A stretch of DNA of 64,000 bases from Flavobacteriales bacterium (GTDB lineage: Bacteria; Bacteroidota; Bacteroidia; Flavobacteriales_D; Sanyastnellaceae): positions 36,713-100,712 of the forward strand of contig JAIXWP010000070.1 in NCBI GenBank assembly GCA_027491215.1, written 5' to 3'. Made by a program: the position numbers and the translations under genes. Positions 17,984 to 27,721 of this stretch are shown one piece after another. Within the stretch, counting starts at the first letter, position 1. Each line of letters opens with the position of its first letter. The notes beneath the pieces are model-generated. The model saw nothing but the letters and a program-made list of their open reading frames with translations, made no database searches and was not told the origin of the DNA.

Positions 17984-17991
17984 TACATTTG
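17984..17991 (+). promoter_or_regulatory. -7 promoter element of tdh (TACATTTG)
   Basis: A perfect TAnnTTTG. The ATG at 18030 is 38 bases downstream, giving a leader of roughly 30 bases. Confidence 0.45.
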
Positions 17992-18029
17992 TCTCTCTCG
18001 TTCAATGAAAGCGAGCAAACCACATAGAC

Positions 18030-19001
18030 ATGCAAGGAAACATTCTTATCATTGGTGCCTCTGGACAGATAGGCATTGAACTCACGATGGCATTACGAAC
18101 GAAACACGGCGTGGACCGCGTAATTCCTTCGGACATTCGCAAACCCGATTTGGAACTGTTCAATGAAGGACCATTTGAAATCCTGAATGTACTTGACAAA
18201 GCTCGCCTAGAAGAAGTTATTGCTGAGCATAACATTACTGAAGTGTATCAACTGGCGGCATTACTGTCTGCCACATCAGAAAAGAATCCTGCTTTCGCCT
18301 GGGATTTGAACATGAACGGTCTGTTTCATATTCTAGACATTGCAAAAGAAAAGAAGAATCTAAAGGTGTTTTGGCCTAGCTCTATCGCTGCATTTGGACC
18401 AAATACTCCAGCGGATAATACACCACAATACACTATTATGGAGCCTTCAAGTGTTTACGGAATCAGTAAGCTTGCAGGCGAACGTTGGTGCGAATATTAT
18501 TTCCAAAAATTTGGTGTAGACGTTCGCAGCATTCGTTACCCTGGCCTTATCGGTTATCGCTCTGAACCAGGCGGCGGTACTACGGATTATGCAGTGGATA
18601 TTTTCTATCACGCATTAGATAATGGCAAGTACACAAGTTTCTTAAGTGAGAATACCATGTTGCCTATGATGATGATGGAAGACGCAATCAAAGCGACCAT
18701 TGGCATCATGGAAGCGCCATCAGAATCTGTAAAAATTCGCAGCAGCTATAATTTAGCGGGAGTGAGTTTTACACCGAAAGAGCTGGCGGAAGAAATCAAA
18801 AAACACATCCCTTCATTCGAAATAGATTACGCTCCTGATTTCCGTCAATCTTTAGCTGATTCTTGGCCGAACAGCATTGATGATTCAAGCGCAAGACAGG
18901 ACTGGGGTTGGAATCATGAATATGATATGAGCAAACTTGTATCGACGATGATTACCGAGATTCGTAAAAAAAAAGCGGTAAGCATTGAAACTTCCAACTG
19001 A
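18030..19001 (+). CDS. tdh: L-threonine 3-dehydrogenase, SDR type
   Basis: This 323-residue enzyme oxidises threonine to 2-amino-3-ketobutyrate with NAD+. It is an extended short-chain dehydrogenase, not the zinc-dependent Tdh. Visible marks are GASGQIG (9-15) for NAD, SDIRKPD after the second strand, LSATSEKNPAFAWDLN, the catalytic Tyr143 and Lys147 in YGISK, RSIRYPGLI, and the C-terminal FRQSLADSWPNSIDDSSA followed by DWGW. I recall a very similar sequence for the Flavobacterium enzyme. It is usually paired with 2-amino-3-ketobutyrate CoA ligase, but that gene is not next to it here. Confidence 0.93.
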   Translation: MQGNILIIGASGQIGIELTMALRTKHGVDRVIPSDIRKPDLELFNEGPFEILNVLDKARLEEVIAEHNITEVYQLAALLSATSEKNPAFAWDLNMNGLFHILDIAKEKKNLKVFWPSSIAAFGPNTPADNTPQYTIMEPSSVYGISKLAGERWCEYYFQKFGVDVRSIRYPGLIGYRSEPGGGTTDYAVDIFYHALDNGKYTSFLSENTMLPMMMMEDAIKATIGIMEAPSESVKIRSSYNLAGVSFTPKELAEEIKKHIPSFEIDYAPDFRQSLADSWPNSIDDSSARQDWGWNHEYDMSKLVSTMITEIRKKKAVSIETSN

Positions 19002-19058
19002 CAACTCTCGTAAATAGGTGCAACATCTCCCAGTGTTGAACCTAACTTGAGTGTTGTT

Positions 19059-19943
19059 ATGAAGTGTTTCTATAAAATTGTATTAAGTCTTTCCCTAGTA
19101 TTGATTGGCTTTGTAGCCTCCGCTATTCCTGGAGTGCGCTCTGGCCATAATGAAAAAGACGCCACTGGTCATCGCCAAGGGTATTGGATCATTACTGGAG
19201 AAATGATTTCTGATAGACAATTCCCACCACAAGCTACAGTTGAGGAAGGCATGTACAAAGACGATCGCCGAGAAGGTCTTTGGAAAAAATATTGGCCTAA
19301 TGGCAAACTCCGTTCGGAGATAACCTACACATCAGGAAAACCTCTGGGTCCATATCGCGTCTATTACCAATCCGGTCAAATGGAAGAACTTGGATTTTGG
19401 GATGATGGAAAAAACACTGGAGAATTCAAGCGCTTTTATTCGAATGGAAATATGAACCAGCATTTCTATTTTGGAACAAATGGAAAGCGTAATGGCATTC
19501 AATATTATTTTCATGAAAATGGCCGTCCTGCTTTGGTTGTAGAGATTAGCAATGGAATGGAGTCTGGCTCCATGAAACGATACAATGAAGACGGCGAATT
19601 AATCGAGGAGAAGATCTTCGAAAATGGAAAAATCAGAAAAGTAGTTTCTTCAAAGACCGAACCTGTTAAAGAAGATATTGTAAAAGCGGACCCACACAAT
19701 CCTTCCATTGGAAAAGAAGCGACAAAAGCTATAGGTACTCCAAACGAAGCACAAGGCTTTAAAGCGAATGGCTTCAACACGTTATATGATGCCAATGGTA
19801 ACATCGTACAGAGCGGTGAATTCAGAAACGGAAAGCTACACTCCGGAAAATGGTATCGCTACAACAGCTCGGGCATTCTCACCAAAATTGACCTTTATCA
19901 GAAAGGGCGATACATTGGTGAAGGCATTCAAGATGAAAAATAA
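19059..19943 (+). CDS. secreted YwqK/MORN-like repeat protein
   Basis: The 294-residue protein has a signal peptide (about 1-22) and repeats of the YwqK/MORN-like type: GLWKKYWPNGKLRSEITY, GPYRVYYQSGQMEELGFWDDGKNTGEFKRFYSNGNM, GIQYYFHENGRPALVVE and others, about seven in all, each with a G-x-W/Y-x-x-Y-x-x-x-G core. In Bacteroidota such proteins are annotated as YwqK-family antitoxin-like, but no toxin partner lies nearby, so that label should not be taken literally. The start at ATG 19059 was preferred to TTG 19047 because it begins the signal peptide. A terminator follows. Confidence 0.75.
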   Translation: MKCFYKIVLSLSLVLIGFVASAIPGVRSGHNEKDATGHRQGYWIITGEMISDRQFPPQATVEEGMYKDDRREGLWKKYWPNGKLRSEITYTSGKPLGPYRVYYQSGQMEELGFWDDGKNTGEFKRFYSNGNMNQHFYFGTNGKRNGIQYYFHENGRPALVVEISNGMESGSMKRYNEDGELIEEKIFENGKIRKVVSSKTEPVKEDIVKADPHNPSIGKEATKAIGTPNEAQGFKANGFNTLYDANGNIVQSGEFRNGKLHSGKWYRYNSSGILTKIDLYQKGRYIGEGIQDEK

Positions 19944-19962
19944 ATAATTCAATACATATTTT

Positions 19963-20001
19963 AGAGGTCTTCTTTCGGTGAAAGAAGACCTCTTTTTTTT
20001 T
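19963..20001 (+). terminator. intrinsic terminator
   Basis: A 13-bp stem (AGAGGTCTTCTTT / AAAGAAGACCTCT, 19963-19993) with a 5-base loop is followed by ten T. It ends the YwqK-repeat gene. Confidence 0.9.
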
Positions 20002-20023
20002 CAATAAATACCTCAACCCTTCT

Positions 20024-20031
20024 TTACTTTG
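20024..20031 (+). promoter_or_regulatory. -7 promoter element of cysS (TTACTTTG)
   Basis: TTACTTTG is followed by CAAC and the cysS ATG at 20036, so the start codon lies 4 bases after the element. Confidence 0.45.
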
Positions 20032-20035
20032 CAAC

Positions 20036-21505
20036 ATGGAGCAAAAGCTATATATCTATAACAGTCTTTCGAGAAAAAAGGAACTCTTCGAACCAATCGT
20101 TGAAGGCAACGTGGGCATGTATGTATGCGGCCCAACAGTTTACAGCGATGTGCATTTAGGAAACGTCCGTACGTTTCTTACGTTCGATATTGTCTATCGC
20201 TATTTGCAATTTCTTGGCTACAAAGTGAGATATGTTCGCAACATTACAGACGTAGGACACTTAGTGGGTGATGGAGACGTTGGAGAAGATAAGATTGCAA
20301 AAAAGGCAAAGCTCGAAAAACTGGAGCCAATGGAAATCGTACAGAAGTACACCAATGGCTTTCATGATGTAATGCGTTTATTCAATATTCTCAATCCATC
20401 GATTGAGCCTACTGCTACAGGACATATTGTAGAACAAATTGAAATGATTCAAGAAATCATTCAAAATGGATATGCCTATGAAAGCAATGGTTCGGTTTAT
20501 TTTGATGTTAGAAAATTCAACGAAAAATACCCTTACGGAAAATTGAGCGGACGGGTCATCGACGATTTGTATACCAATACACGAGAGTTGGATGGTCAGG
20601 ATGAAAAGCGTGACGCCCTCGACTTCGCGATTTGGAAACAAGCCGACCCATCCCACATCATGCAGTGGAATAGCCCATGGGGCAAAGGATTCCCAGGATG
20701 GCACCTTGAGTGTTCAGTGATGAGCACCAAGTATCTTGGAAAAACATTTGATATTCATGGAGGTGGAATGGACTTGAAGTTCCCTCACCACGAATGTGAA
20801 ATTGCACAAAATGTTGGTGCTACTGGTCACGAACCAGTGCGTTACTGGATGCATGGAAACATGCTTACAGTGAATGGCCGCAAGATGGCCAAGAGCGAAG
20901 GAAATGGCTTTACTCCGGAAGAACTTGTAACTGGTAATCACAAATTACTAGACAAAGGATACAGCCCAATGACCGTTCGTTTCTTTATGCTTCAAGGACA
21001 TTACACTTCAACGCTCGACTTCAGCAATGAGGCTCTGCAAGCGGCGGAGAGAGGATATAAGCGTATGACGGCTGCAATGAAATTAATGGAGAAGTTGGCA
21101 CCATCTGACACGAGCGATGAAAATATTCAAGCTATAACGGATGCTTGCTATGCAGCAATGAATGATGATTTCAATACACCGATTTTGATTTCGCATTTGT
21201 TTGAAGGCGTGCGCATCATCAATTCAATAAATGACGGCAAACTAAAATTGACGGCTCCAGATATTGCGCTTCTTTCAAAAACAATGGATGAATTCTTCCA
21301 TCAAGTGTTAGGTTTAAACATTGAAGATGCCGGTGCTAATGATGCATTGACAGAGCAATTAATGAATTTCATTTTAGAAATGAGATCCAATGCGAAGTCA
21401 AACAAAGATTTTGTGACAAGCGATTTAATCAGAGATTCTTTAGCCAAATTAAATATTCAAATCAAGGACACGAAAGAAGGTGCTACTTGGTCTATAAATG
21501 AATAA
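20036..21505 (+). CDS. cysS: cysteinyl-tRNA synthetase
   Basis: This 489-residue class I synthetase joins cysteine to tRNA-Cys. Its HIGH motif is HLGN (40-43) and its KMSKS motif is KMAKS (283-287). The zinc site that recognises the cysteine thiol is complete: Cys31, Cys226, His251 and Glu255, with the same spacing as in the E. coli enzyme (25 between the second and third ligand, 4 to the last). The C-terminal helical domain (about 400-489) binds the anticodon stem. It is followed directly by an M28 peptidase gene whose ATG overlaps the TAA by one base. Confidence 0.95.
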   Translation: MEQKLYIYNSLSRKKELFEPIVEGNVGMYVCGPTVYSDVHLGNVRTFLTFDIVYRYLQFLGYKVRYVRNITDVGHLVGDGDVGEDKIAKKAKLEKLEPMEIVQKYTNGFHDVMRLFNILNPSIEPTATGHIVEQIEMIQEIIQNGYAYESNGSVYFDVRKFNEKYPYGKLSGRVIDDLYTNTRELDGQDEKRDALDFAIWKQADPSHIMQWNSPWGKGFPGWHLECSVMSTKYLGKTFDIHGGGMDLKFPHHECEIAQNVGATGHEPVRYWMHGNMLTVNGRKMAKSEGNGFTPEELVTGNHKLLDKGYSPMTVRFFMLQGHYTSTLDFSNEALQAAERGYKRMTAAMKLMEKLAPSDTSDENIQAITDACYAAMNDDFNTPILISHLFEGVRIINSINDGKLKLTAPDIALLSKTMDEFFHQVLGLNIEDAGANDALTEQLMNFILEMRSNAKSNKDFVTSDLIRDSLAKLNIQIKDTKEGATWSINE

Positions 21506-22539
21506 TGATGTATAAAAAATTCAAGCAGCCATTTCGATTTGCCTTTACCCTAGCGCTCTTGGTATTGACAGCTTGTGAAAGCTGCACCGATACTCCACCA
21601 CCAGTAAAGCCAGAGGATAAGCCTACGAATGAATCGGTAAACGTGCCGAAATTTCAAGCAGATAGCGCATATGCATTTGTAAAAGCGCAAGTTGATTTTG
21701 GCCCACGTGTTCCAGGCTCGTCACCACATTCAGCTTGTGGAGATTGGATGGTCGCTAAATTGAAGTCATACGGTGCAAATGTGATCGAGCAGAAAGGAAC
21801 TACCACAACCTATGATGGAAAGTCTGTTCCACTACGCAACATTATAGCAGAATTTAACCCCGCTTCAAAAAAGAGAATCACACTTGCTGCACATTGGGAC
21901 ACTCGCCCATTTGGTGATAAGGACTCAAACGAAGGCATGTGGAAAAAACCAATTGACGGCGCGAATGACGGTGGCTCGGGAGTTGGCGTGTTGTTGGAAA
22001 TGGCGCGCTTGTTTTCTGCTCAAGCACCTAAAGTGGGTGTAGATATTATTTTCTTCGATGTGGAAGATTACGGCACTCCAGAATTTGCAACACAAACCGA
22101 CAATGATGTTTACACATGGTGTTTGGGTTCACAATATTGGGCACGCCAACCGCATAAAGTAAATTACAATTCGCAATGCGGAATTTTATTGGATATGGTG
22201 GGAGCGAAAGATGCTACTTTCAATAAAGAAGGCAAATCAATGGAGGTTGCTATCGGCACCGTTGGTCGTGTTTGGAGTATTGCTGAAAGCCTTGGATATG
22301 GTAGTTATTTTCAAGACAGAACAGCACAAGAAATTGTCGATGACCACCAGTTTATGATTCTTGCGGGAGTGCCGACTATTGACATCATTGATATGCGTCA
22401 AGAAACACAAGCAATGGGACTGAGTGGATATGGCTTTGGATCATTCCATCATACGCATAATGACAACATGAGTATCATCGATACTAAGACCCTTGAAGCA
22501 GTGGGCACAACAGTTTCTCATTTCGTGTACAAATACTAA
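21505..22539 (+). CDS. M28 peptidase / glutaminyl cyclase-like lipoprotein
   Basis: The 344-residue protein is a lipoprotein (lipobox LTAC, Cys24). The M28 zinc fold is shown by AAHWDTRPFGD (His130), DGANDGGSGVG (Asp155), FFDVEDYG (Glu187/Asp188) and a C-terminal FHHTHNDN. The single-zinc pattern with HWDTRP resembles glutaminyl-peptide cyclotransferases, which convert N-terminal glutamine into pyroglutamate; an aminopeptidase role is the alternative. Pyroglutamate formation matters for many secreted Bacteroidota proteins whose signal peptide is cleaved before Gln. The gene is coupled to cysS. Its stop codon shares CTAA with the convergent lipase gene. Confidence 0.8.
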   Translation: MMYKKFKQPFRFAFTLALLVLTACESCTDTPPPVKPEDKPTNESVNVPKFQADSAYAFVKAQVDFGPRVPGSSPHSACGDWMVAKLKSYGANVIEQKGTTTTYDGKSVPLRNIIAEFNPASKKRITLAAHWDTRPFGDKDSNEGMWKKPIDGANDGGSGVGVLLEMARLFSAQAPKVGVDIIFFDVEDYGTPEFATQTDNDVYTWCLGSQYWARQPHKVNYNSQCGILLDMVGAKDATFNKEGKSMEVAIGTVGRVWSIAESLGYGSYFQDRTAQEIVDDHQFMILAGVPTIDIIDMRQETQAMGLSGYGFGSFHHTHNDNMSIIDTKTLEAVGTTVSHFVYKY

Positions 22540-23618
22540 GGCTGATATCTCTCTGCAAGAAAGATATACGGTGCCATCATGTGATGGATGAAATTATTGG
22601 TGGTACTCTCAGGATATTTTTGAAAATACGTTTCGTCGGCTCTAAGAATCACAAATGGGCCCACGCGTGAATAATTTCCTCCATCGATAAAGTCTGGCAT
22701 TTTATAAAAAGGCAGTTCCTTTTGAATGAGGGGATATGTCTTTTCACCTAAAATTTCCTTGTAGGTTTCGTGAGCATCTTGTGTTGCTCCATTGAGGTCA
22801 TTATAAATTTTCTTCATCACCAATCTGGTCATAAACTTTTGCTTTTTGATGATCTCTTCAGCATTTGAAAACGGATTGGTAGTATTAAAATCATTCAATG
22901 TTTGAATCGTGATTGGTACCTCTGGAACCCAATCTGCGGAGTTCACCACCGACATACACCAACCACCCTTTGTGAGGTCTTCATAGTCATAAGCGAAATG
23001 TAAGTTTCCTGGCTTGGGAGCGGCGCTGCAAATGGATTTAAAACGAATGTCTTTCCACATCATTCCTTTTGACTGCATATCGAATAAATGCGCCGTCAAC
23101 AAATAATTAATAGCTCCTCCTTGACTATGACCTGTTAAAATAAACTCGCGTATTCCGACACCGTAGCATGAATCTATTTTCGAAATAACATCATCTGAAA
23201 TAGAAGCAAGACCAATCAACCAACCGGGATGCACAGCGGCTTTTGGATTGCGTGCCAATTGATACTTGAAAATCTTATCAGGTTTCACTTGAATTTCACC
23301 CTGTGCAGGAACCATTGCTGCATAAAAATTCTCAAGCCAGCTTATATTCTTTGCTGTAGTGCCTCGCACATTAATAACAGCATAACCCTTTTCTGAAATC
23401 CATAGATCCCAAAGATTATCTAAGCCCATGATTGGAGAACGATACACACGTTTAAAACCTATTGGTTCTGGGATATTTTTATAGAAGGTGCTATCACCAA
23501 ATCGCGATGTCATTCGCATAATTTGAATGTATTCCTCCTTATCGAATTTCGGTTTTAGATTTTGAGAAAAAGAAAGAAGACTGCAAAATGTACAAAGTGC
23601 AAGCAGCAAAGTTTTCAT
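22536..23618 (-). CDS. secreted class 3 lipase-like protein
   Basis: This 360-residue protein has a signal peptide (1-18, ending LSFSQ) and an alpha/beta hydrolase core with the nucleophile elbow GHSQGG (Ser165), preceded by VGIREFILT, as in Lipase_3 proteins. VINVRGT near residue 78 is the expected oxyanion strand. It should cleave lipids or esters in the periplasm or outside. The gene follows the propeller/barrel gene after 21 bases and is probably co-transcribed with it. Its last four bases overlap the convergent M28 gene. Confidence 0.8.
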   Translation of the reverse strand: MKTLLLALCTFCSLLSFSQNLKPKFDKEEYIQIMRMTSRFGDSTFYKNIPEPIGFKRVYRSPIMGLDNLWDLWISEKGYAVINVRGTTAKNISWLENFYAAMVPAQGEIQVKPDKIFKYQLARNPKAAVHPGWLIGLASISDDVISKIDSCYGVGIREFILTGHSQGGAINYLLTAHLFDMQSKGMMWKDIRFKSICSAAPKPGNLHFAYDYEDLTKGGWCMSVVNSADWVPEVPITIQTLNDFNTTNPFSNAEEIIKKQKFMTRLVMKKIYNDLNGATQDAHETYKEILGEKTYPLIQKELPFYKMPDFIDGGNYSRVGPFVILRADETYFQKYPESTTNNFIHHMMAPYIFLAERYQP

Positions 23619-23639
23619 AGTAATAGCTGTAAGAAAAAC

Positions 23640-26600
23640 TTAAAAATCTAAGTTAAGAGAAAGATAGAATACGCGAGGTAAAACTCTACCATCATCCACT
23701 CCCCAAGCCCAGTCGGCACGCATAAAATAACCAAGCACTCGAGAGCGCAAACCGAACCCATAACCATAAATAATAGGCTCTTTATTATTCTGAATTTGAA
23801 CAGTAATTGGATTCTGATAAACTGTAGTTTGGTTAAATAAATTCTCTGTCGAATATGGTGTTTTTCCTGTCCAAGCAGAGCCCGCATCAAAGAATCCGAC
23901 GATTTGGAAATTCTCTACAAAATCGTTCTTAATTGGTTTTCTCATCAAGTATTTGAACACTGGCCAACGCAATTCGGCATTCATTAAAGCGAACGAATTT
24001 CCATTTCTTGAATTGACATAAAAACCTCTCAATGGACCAATGAATGTTTGGTGCTGAAACACTGCGGTATCTAATGGAGGCAATGAATTATCAACCTTTT
24101 GGAAAAGCCAGTTATCCACGCCGCCCAGATAGTGTGCGAGCTTATAGCGTCCCACAGAAGTAGATCCAGAGAAGCGCACCGCTGCAATCAAATCACGATG
24201 TATTTTTTGATAGTGTCTGAAATCAAACCCAAGAATATTGAAGTCTGTTCTTGTGCCTGTCACATTTGGCTGCTGGTAGCGCTCTACCCAGAATTTGTAA
24301 CGTGTACCGTTGTAAAGGTTCAATCCTCGATTGACAGTATTATCAAAAACATATTCTGCGCGCAATCCCAATTGATAAGTAAATCTTGTAGGCACTACAA
24401 GGCTTGTTGGATCAATACTAGATGTAACCGTTCTATCCTGACGTCCGATAACAGTCATGCGGAGGCTTGACAATTCTGTGAAAGGATACTTCACTTGATA
24501 AGCGATCGAGTGCGTATGTATTTTATAGAAGCGGAAATTATCGAATGACTCTTGTGCTTGACGTTGAAGCATGATTTTTTTATCCCATCGACTTCGCAAA
24601 TTTTCAAGACTGATTCCAAAGTCGTTGTTTTGCAAATCAAATGCTAGGCGGGCCCCTCCCACTAATTTGTAATCCTCAAATAAATCGCTCAATCCAAATT
24701 TCACCAAACCTGAAATACCCGGATTGATAGAAGTTGGGCTTGTAAATCGTTGATAGAACGCATTCGTAAAACTATTATCCACCTGGCTAAGCACAAAGTC
24801 TGTAGCGAAGTTGAGTCGATAATTTCTTGATTTAGGAATTGAAAATTCTTGTGCTATAGAATCTGATTCAGCAATTTCTCCATCCTCTGTTATTTCTTGG
24901 ATACGCACCGATTCCTTCTCATAGGTGTAATTCAGTTTTTCGTCTTCAAATACATAATTATCGGTGTCCACCTCATCTGGCGCAATGCTATCAGGCTTAA
25001 TTGATATGATTTCAAGCAAATTCGACTCCTTTTCATCTGAAGCAGTTTCCTCAGAATACACATTATCAAATGTGGAGTCGTTCGCGCGATTATCTTTATA
25101 GAAAATCGGTCGGGAGTTTTTCTTAAAGACCAATGTATAATCACCGGTTTGAGCATTAAATTGATAGTCTATCGGCCTTCGCGGGAAATTTGAAAGCAGC
25201 TTCGCGCTGGTCAAATAGCGATAGTTGATAGTGGTATCAATACTTGCAATGGTACTGTCAATCGTTGCAAGGAAACGGTTATCAATTCCCTTTTCATTGC
25301 TGAGATATGTAAAGTGTTTCGTCTTGTATTCAGCGGGATGGTGCTCATCTGCCTCGGGCGTATTGGTTACACGCTCCAAAATTTTCCCTCGATTTTCGTA
25401 ATCTAAAATGAAGATATCTTTATTCAATGCTATAATCTCTTCATCCTCTTCCTTGCGCAGTGTATCATCTTGTCGATTTGAAGCAAAGATGATTCGCGTA
25501 TCATTTTCAATGAAGCGCGGATTGATATCATCAAACGCATCGAAAGTGATTTGCTCTTGGTTATTCCCTAAAACCTGATAGACGAAAATATCTGTTTGAC
25601 CTTTGTTTGATCCACTGAATACAATCTTCTTTCCGTCTTGACTGTATTGCATGTCCACTACTTTCTCCAATCGGAACAACTCTTTTTCGACTTTCTTTTT
25701 TTCGGCTAATTCATAATTACCGATAAACGCACGTCCCCTCGCCTCGAAGATATAGGTAAGGATTTCCGACGTGGGGTGCCATGTTAGAATGGGATAAGAT
25801 TCATCAGCGATACGATCAAGACGATAATCTTTCTTGATGATCCGTTTTAACTTTTGGGTGGTGTAATCATAGACCCAAATCTTAGACTGCCCCATTTCAT
25901 GCGTTACAAATGCAAGCTTGGTGCTATCCGGAGAAAGTTTGAATTGCGAGTAATTATATTTTTTCTTGTACTTAACAGGAAGCTGACCCAATTTTTTCTC
26001 CGATTTTTTCCAAGCTCTCTTTTCCGCGCGTGGAGCTTCTTTTGGAGGACGAGGACGAGTTCCGGGAATTAAAACATCACGTGTTTTAGAATATTTTTCT
26101 TTGTAATAATTGATGAACTCCTTTGTAATCTCTTCAGTAGAAAGTCCTAGCACAAATAAAAATCCACTTTCTACATTCCTACTTAGACGAGTCATGTAGA
26201 GCACGTTCGGGATAACATTTTCACCATAAACTTCAGAAATAAATTTCCAGAAAGCATGTCCTGCGTATTGCGCAGACTTGCCTTCGAATCTATTCATGGT
26301 TCCTACTTTTTTCTTTTGCACCAAATCGCGCATGAATAGTTCTGACTCTGCGGAGAACGGCGAAGCTGAGTAGGAAATGATTCCGTCTTCATACCACTTA
26401 GGCATGTTTAATAGCGTGTTGCTTTTCAGAACGTCCTTCCAATCACCACCATACATCATGTTATTAAAGAGCACCCTCGAGATATTATCTCTGATTTGTC
26501 TTTCGAGTGCTGCATGATCACCTTCGTAGTAAACAAACATTTTGTTTCCCATGATGCGAGCGGCACCGCCGATGTTGTATTGGTCATCGTTAGAAATACC

Positions 26601-26918
26601 AATATTACTTTGACGAAATTCGCTTTGCTTCGAATACACCAAGACCTGCACTTTGTCATCCAAAGTGTAGTCGTAAAACTTCTGAAGATCTTGAAGATTT
26701 TTCTCGGAAGAGATAAGGGTGTACTGTGCTAGTTTTTCGCCACCGAAATAATAGTACACCTCAAAATGATCTGTCGGATAATAGAGCCAATCAAATTCTC
26801 GGTACTGAACTCTATTTTTTCCAAACTCCATGTTTGATCCTTGGTAGAACTGCGCCCATGAGCATAAAGGGCCCATGAGGATAATACCAAGTATGACAAT
26901 GAGAGCTTTAGACTTCAT
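23640..26918 (-). CDS. TolB-like propeller fused to Omp85-like surface antigen barrel
   Basis: The 1092-residue product has a signal peptide (1-23, ending CSWAQ). Parts in order: an N-terminal domain (about 25-280) resembling the peptidase MA fold, a PD40/WD40-like beta-propeller (about 315-540, with LSPDSTKLAFVTHE, YSQDGKKIVFSGSNKGQTDIFVYQ, DDINPRFIENDTRIIFASNR), a linker, and a C-terminal outer-membrane barrel of the bacterial surface antigen type (about 720-1092, with YLGGVDNWLF, GPLRGFYVNSRNGNSFALMNAELRWPV and FFDAGSAW). The HExxH zinc motif is absent from the peptidase-like domain. ATG 26918 was chosen because MKSKALIVILGI starts the signal peptide; an in-frame start at 26936 adds only six residues. 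Function unknown; a scaffold joining periplasm and outer membrane is an inference. Confidence 0.8.
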   Translation of the reverse strand: MKSKALIVILGIILMGPLCSWAQFYQGSNMEFGKNRVQYREFDWLYYPTDHFEVYYYFGGEKLAQYTLISSEKNLQDLQKFYDYTLDDKVQVLVYSKQSEFRQSNIGISNDDQYNIGGAARIMGNKMFVYYEGDHAALERQIRDNISRVLFNNMMYGGDWKDVLKSNTLLNMPKWYEDGIISYSASPFSAESELFMRDLVQKKKVGTMNRFEGKSAQYAGHAFWKFISEVYGENVIPNVLYMTRLSRNVESGFLFVLGLSTEEITKEFINYYKEKYSKTRDVLIPGTRPRPPKEAPRAEKRAWKKSEKKLGQLPVKYKKKYNYSQFKLSPDSTKLAFVTHEMGQSKIWVYDYTTQKLKRIIKKDYRLDRIADESYPILTWHPTSEILTYIFEARGRAFIGNYELAEKKKVEKELFRLEKVVDMQYSQDGKKIVFSGSNKGQTDIFVYQVLGNNQEQITFDAFDDINPRFIENDTRIIFASNRQDDTLRKEEDEEIIALNKDIFILDYENRGKILERVTNTPEADEHHPAEYKTKHFTYLSNEKGIDNRFLATIDSTIASIDTTINYRYLTSAKLLSNFPRRPIDYQFNAQTGDYTLVFKKNSRPIFYKDNRANDSTFDNVYSEETASDEKESNLLEIISIKPDSIAPDEVDTDNYVFEDEKLNYTYEKESVRIQEITEDGEIAESDSIAQEFSIPKSRNYRLNFATDFVLSQVDNSFTNAFYQRFTSPTSINPGISGLVKFGLSDLFEDYKLVGGARLAFDLQNNDFGISLENLRSRWDKKIMLQRQAQESFDNFRFYKIHTHSIAYQVKYPFTELSSLRMTVIGRQDRTVTSSIDPTSLVVPTRFTYQLGLRAEYVFDNTVNRGLNLYNGTRYKFWVERYQQPNVTGTRTDFNILGFDFRHYQKIHRDLIAAVRFSGSTSVGRYKLAHYLGGVDNWLFQKVDNSLPPLDTAVFQHQTFIGPLRGFYVNSRNGNSFALMNAELRWPVFKYLMRKPIKNDFVENFQIVGFFDAGSAWTGKTPYSTENLFNQTTVYQNPITVQIQNNKEPIIYGYGFGLRSRVLGYFMRADWAWGVDDGRVLPRVFYLSLNLDF

Positions 26919-27046
26919 ATTTGACCGACCTTCCAATTCAGCTAATTTAACTAATCATACTAATAACTCTACAAATACCAGAAAGTTTAACGGTTTTAGG
27001 GTGAAAAGAGACAAAAAGCTTTCATTTTCAGGCTATCGAAATACGT

Positions 27047-27054
27047 TATTTTCG
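27047..27054 (+). promoter_or_regulatory. -7 promoter element (TATTTTCG)
   Basis: TATTTTCG matches TAnnTTCG and ends 13 bases before the ATG at 27068. Confidence 0.4.
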
Positions 27055-27067
27055 CAAAAAAAATTAC

Positions 27068-27721
27068 ATGTCTATCCACCTCTTCACATTCAATGCATTC
27101 CAGGAAAACACGTATGTATTGGTCAATGCTTCAAAACAAGCCATCATCATCGACCCCGGAATGACAGATGAGTCAGAGGATGCAGTGCTTTTTGATTTCA
27201 TTGAAAGAAACGGATTGACTCCAGTGTATCTACTCAACACCCATTGTCACATTGACCACATATTGGGAAATGCTGCTGTGGTAAAAAAATATGGCGTACC
27301 ATTTTATGCCCATAAGAATGAAATAGCTGTGCTAGAAAGAGCTGGAGCTGCATCATTGCGCTGGGATATACCTTATCGCGAAAGTCCGATGCCCACTCAT
27401 TTTATAGACGAAGGCGACCGCATCGAATTTGGAGAACATTCTTTGGATGTGATTTTCGTACCGGGCCATGCTCCAGGCCATGTAGCCTTTATCGATCACG
27501 AGCATGAGCAAGTTATATCCGGCGACGTACTTTTTGATGGCAGTGTAGGACGAGTTGATTTGCCTGGATGTAATGCGCAAGACTTGGTGGACTCTGTGCA
27601 GAAAAAAATGTATGCCCTCCCCGATCAATATGTAGTTCATCCAGGGCACGGTGGCGCTACTACTATTGGGAAAGAAAAGAAGACCAATTATTTTATTGGA
27701 GAAAATTACAGCCGCTTCTAA
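27068..27721 (+). CDS. MBL-fold metallo-hydrolase (glyoxalase II-like)
   Basis: This 217-residue enzyme has the full metallo-beta-lactamase zinc set: THCHIDH (His59, His61, Asp63, His64), VPGHAPGH, SGDVLFDGSVGR (bridging Asp) and HPGHGGATT. It resembles the YcbL/GloB-type hydrolases that split thioesters such as lactoylglutathione. It lacks the long C-terminal substrate domain of classical glyoxalase II, so the true substrate may be different. Its TAA is followed at once by the TAG (reverse complement CTA) of the convergent histidine kinase gene, leaving no spacer. Confidence 0.85.
   Translation: MSIHLFTFNAFQENTYVLVNASKQAIIIDPGMTDESEDAVLFDFIERNGLTPVYLLNTHCHIDHILGNAAVVKKYGVPFYAHKNEIAVLERAGAASLRWDIPYRESPMPTHFIDEGDRIEFGEHSLDVIFVPGHAPGHVAFIDHEHEQVISGDVLFDGSVGRVDLPGCNAQDLVDSVQKKMYALPDQYVVHPGHGGATTIGKEKKTNYFIGENYSRF

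Noticed and set aside
19059-19943. Toxin-antitoxin system suggested by the YwqK-type repeats
   Set aside because: No toxin gene or small partner lies next to it, and the protein is secreted.
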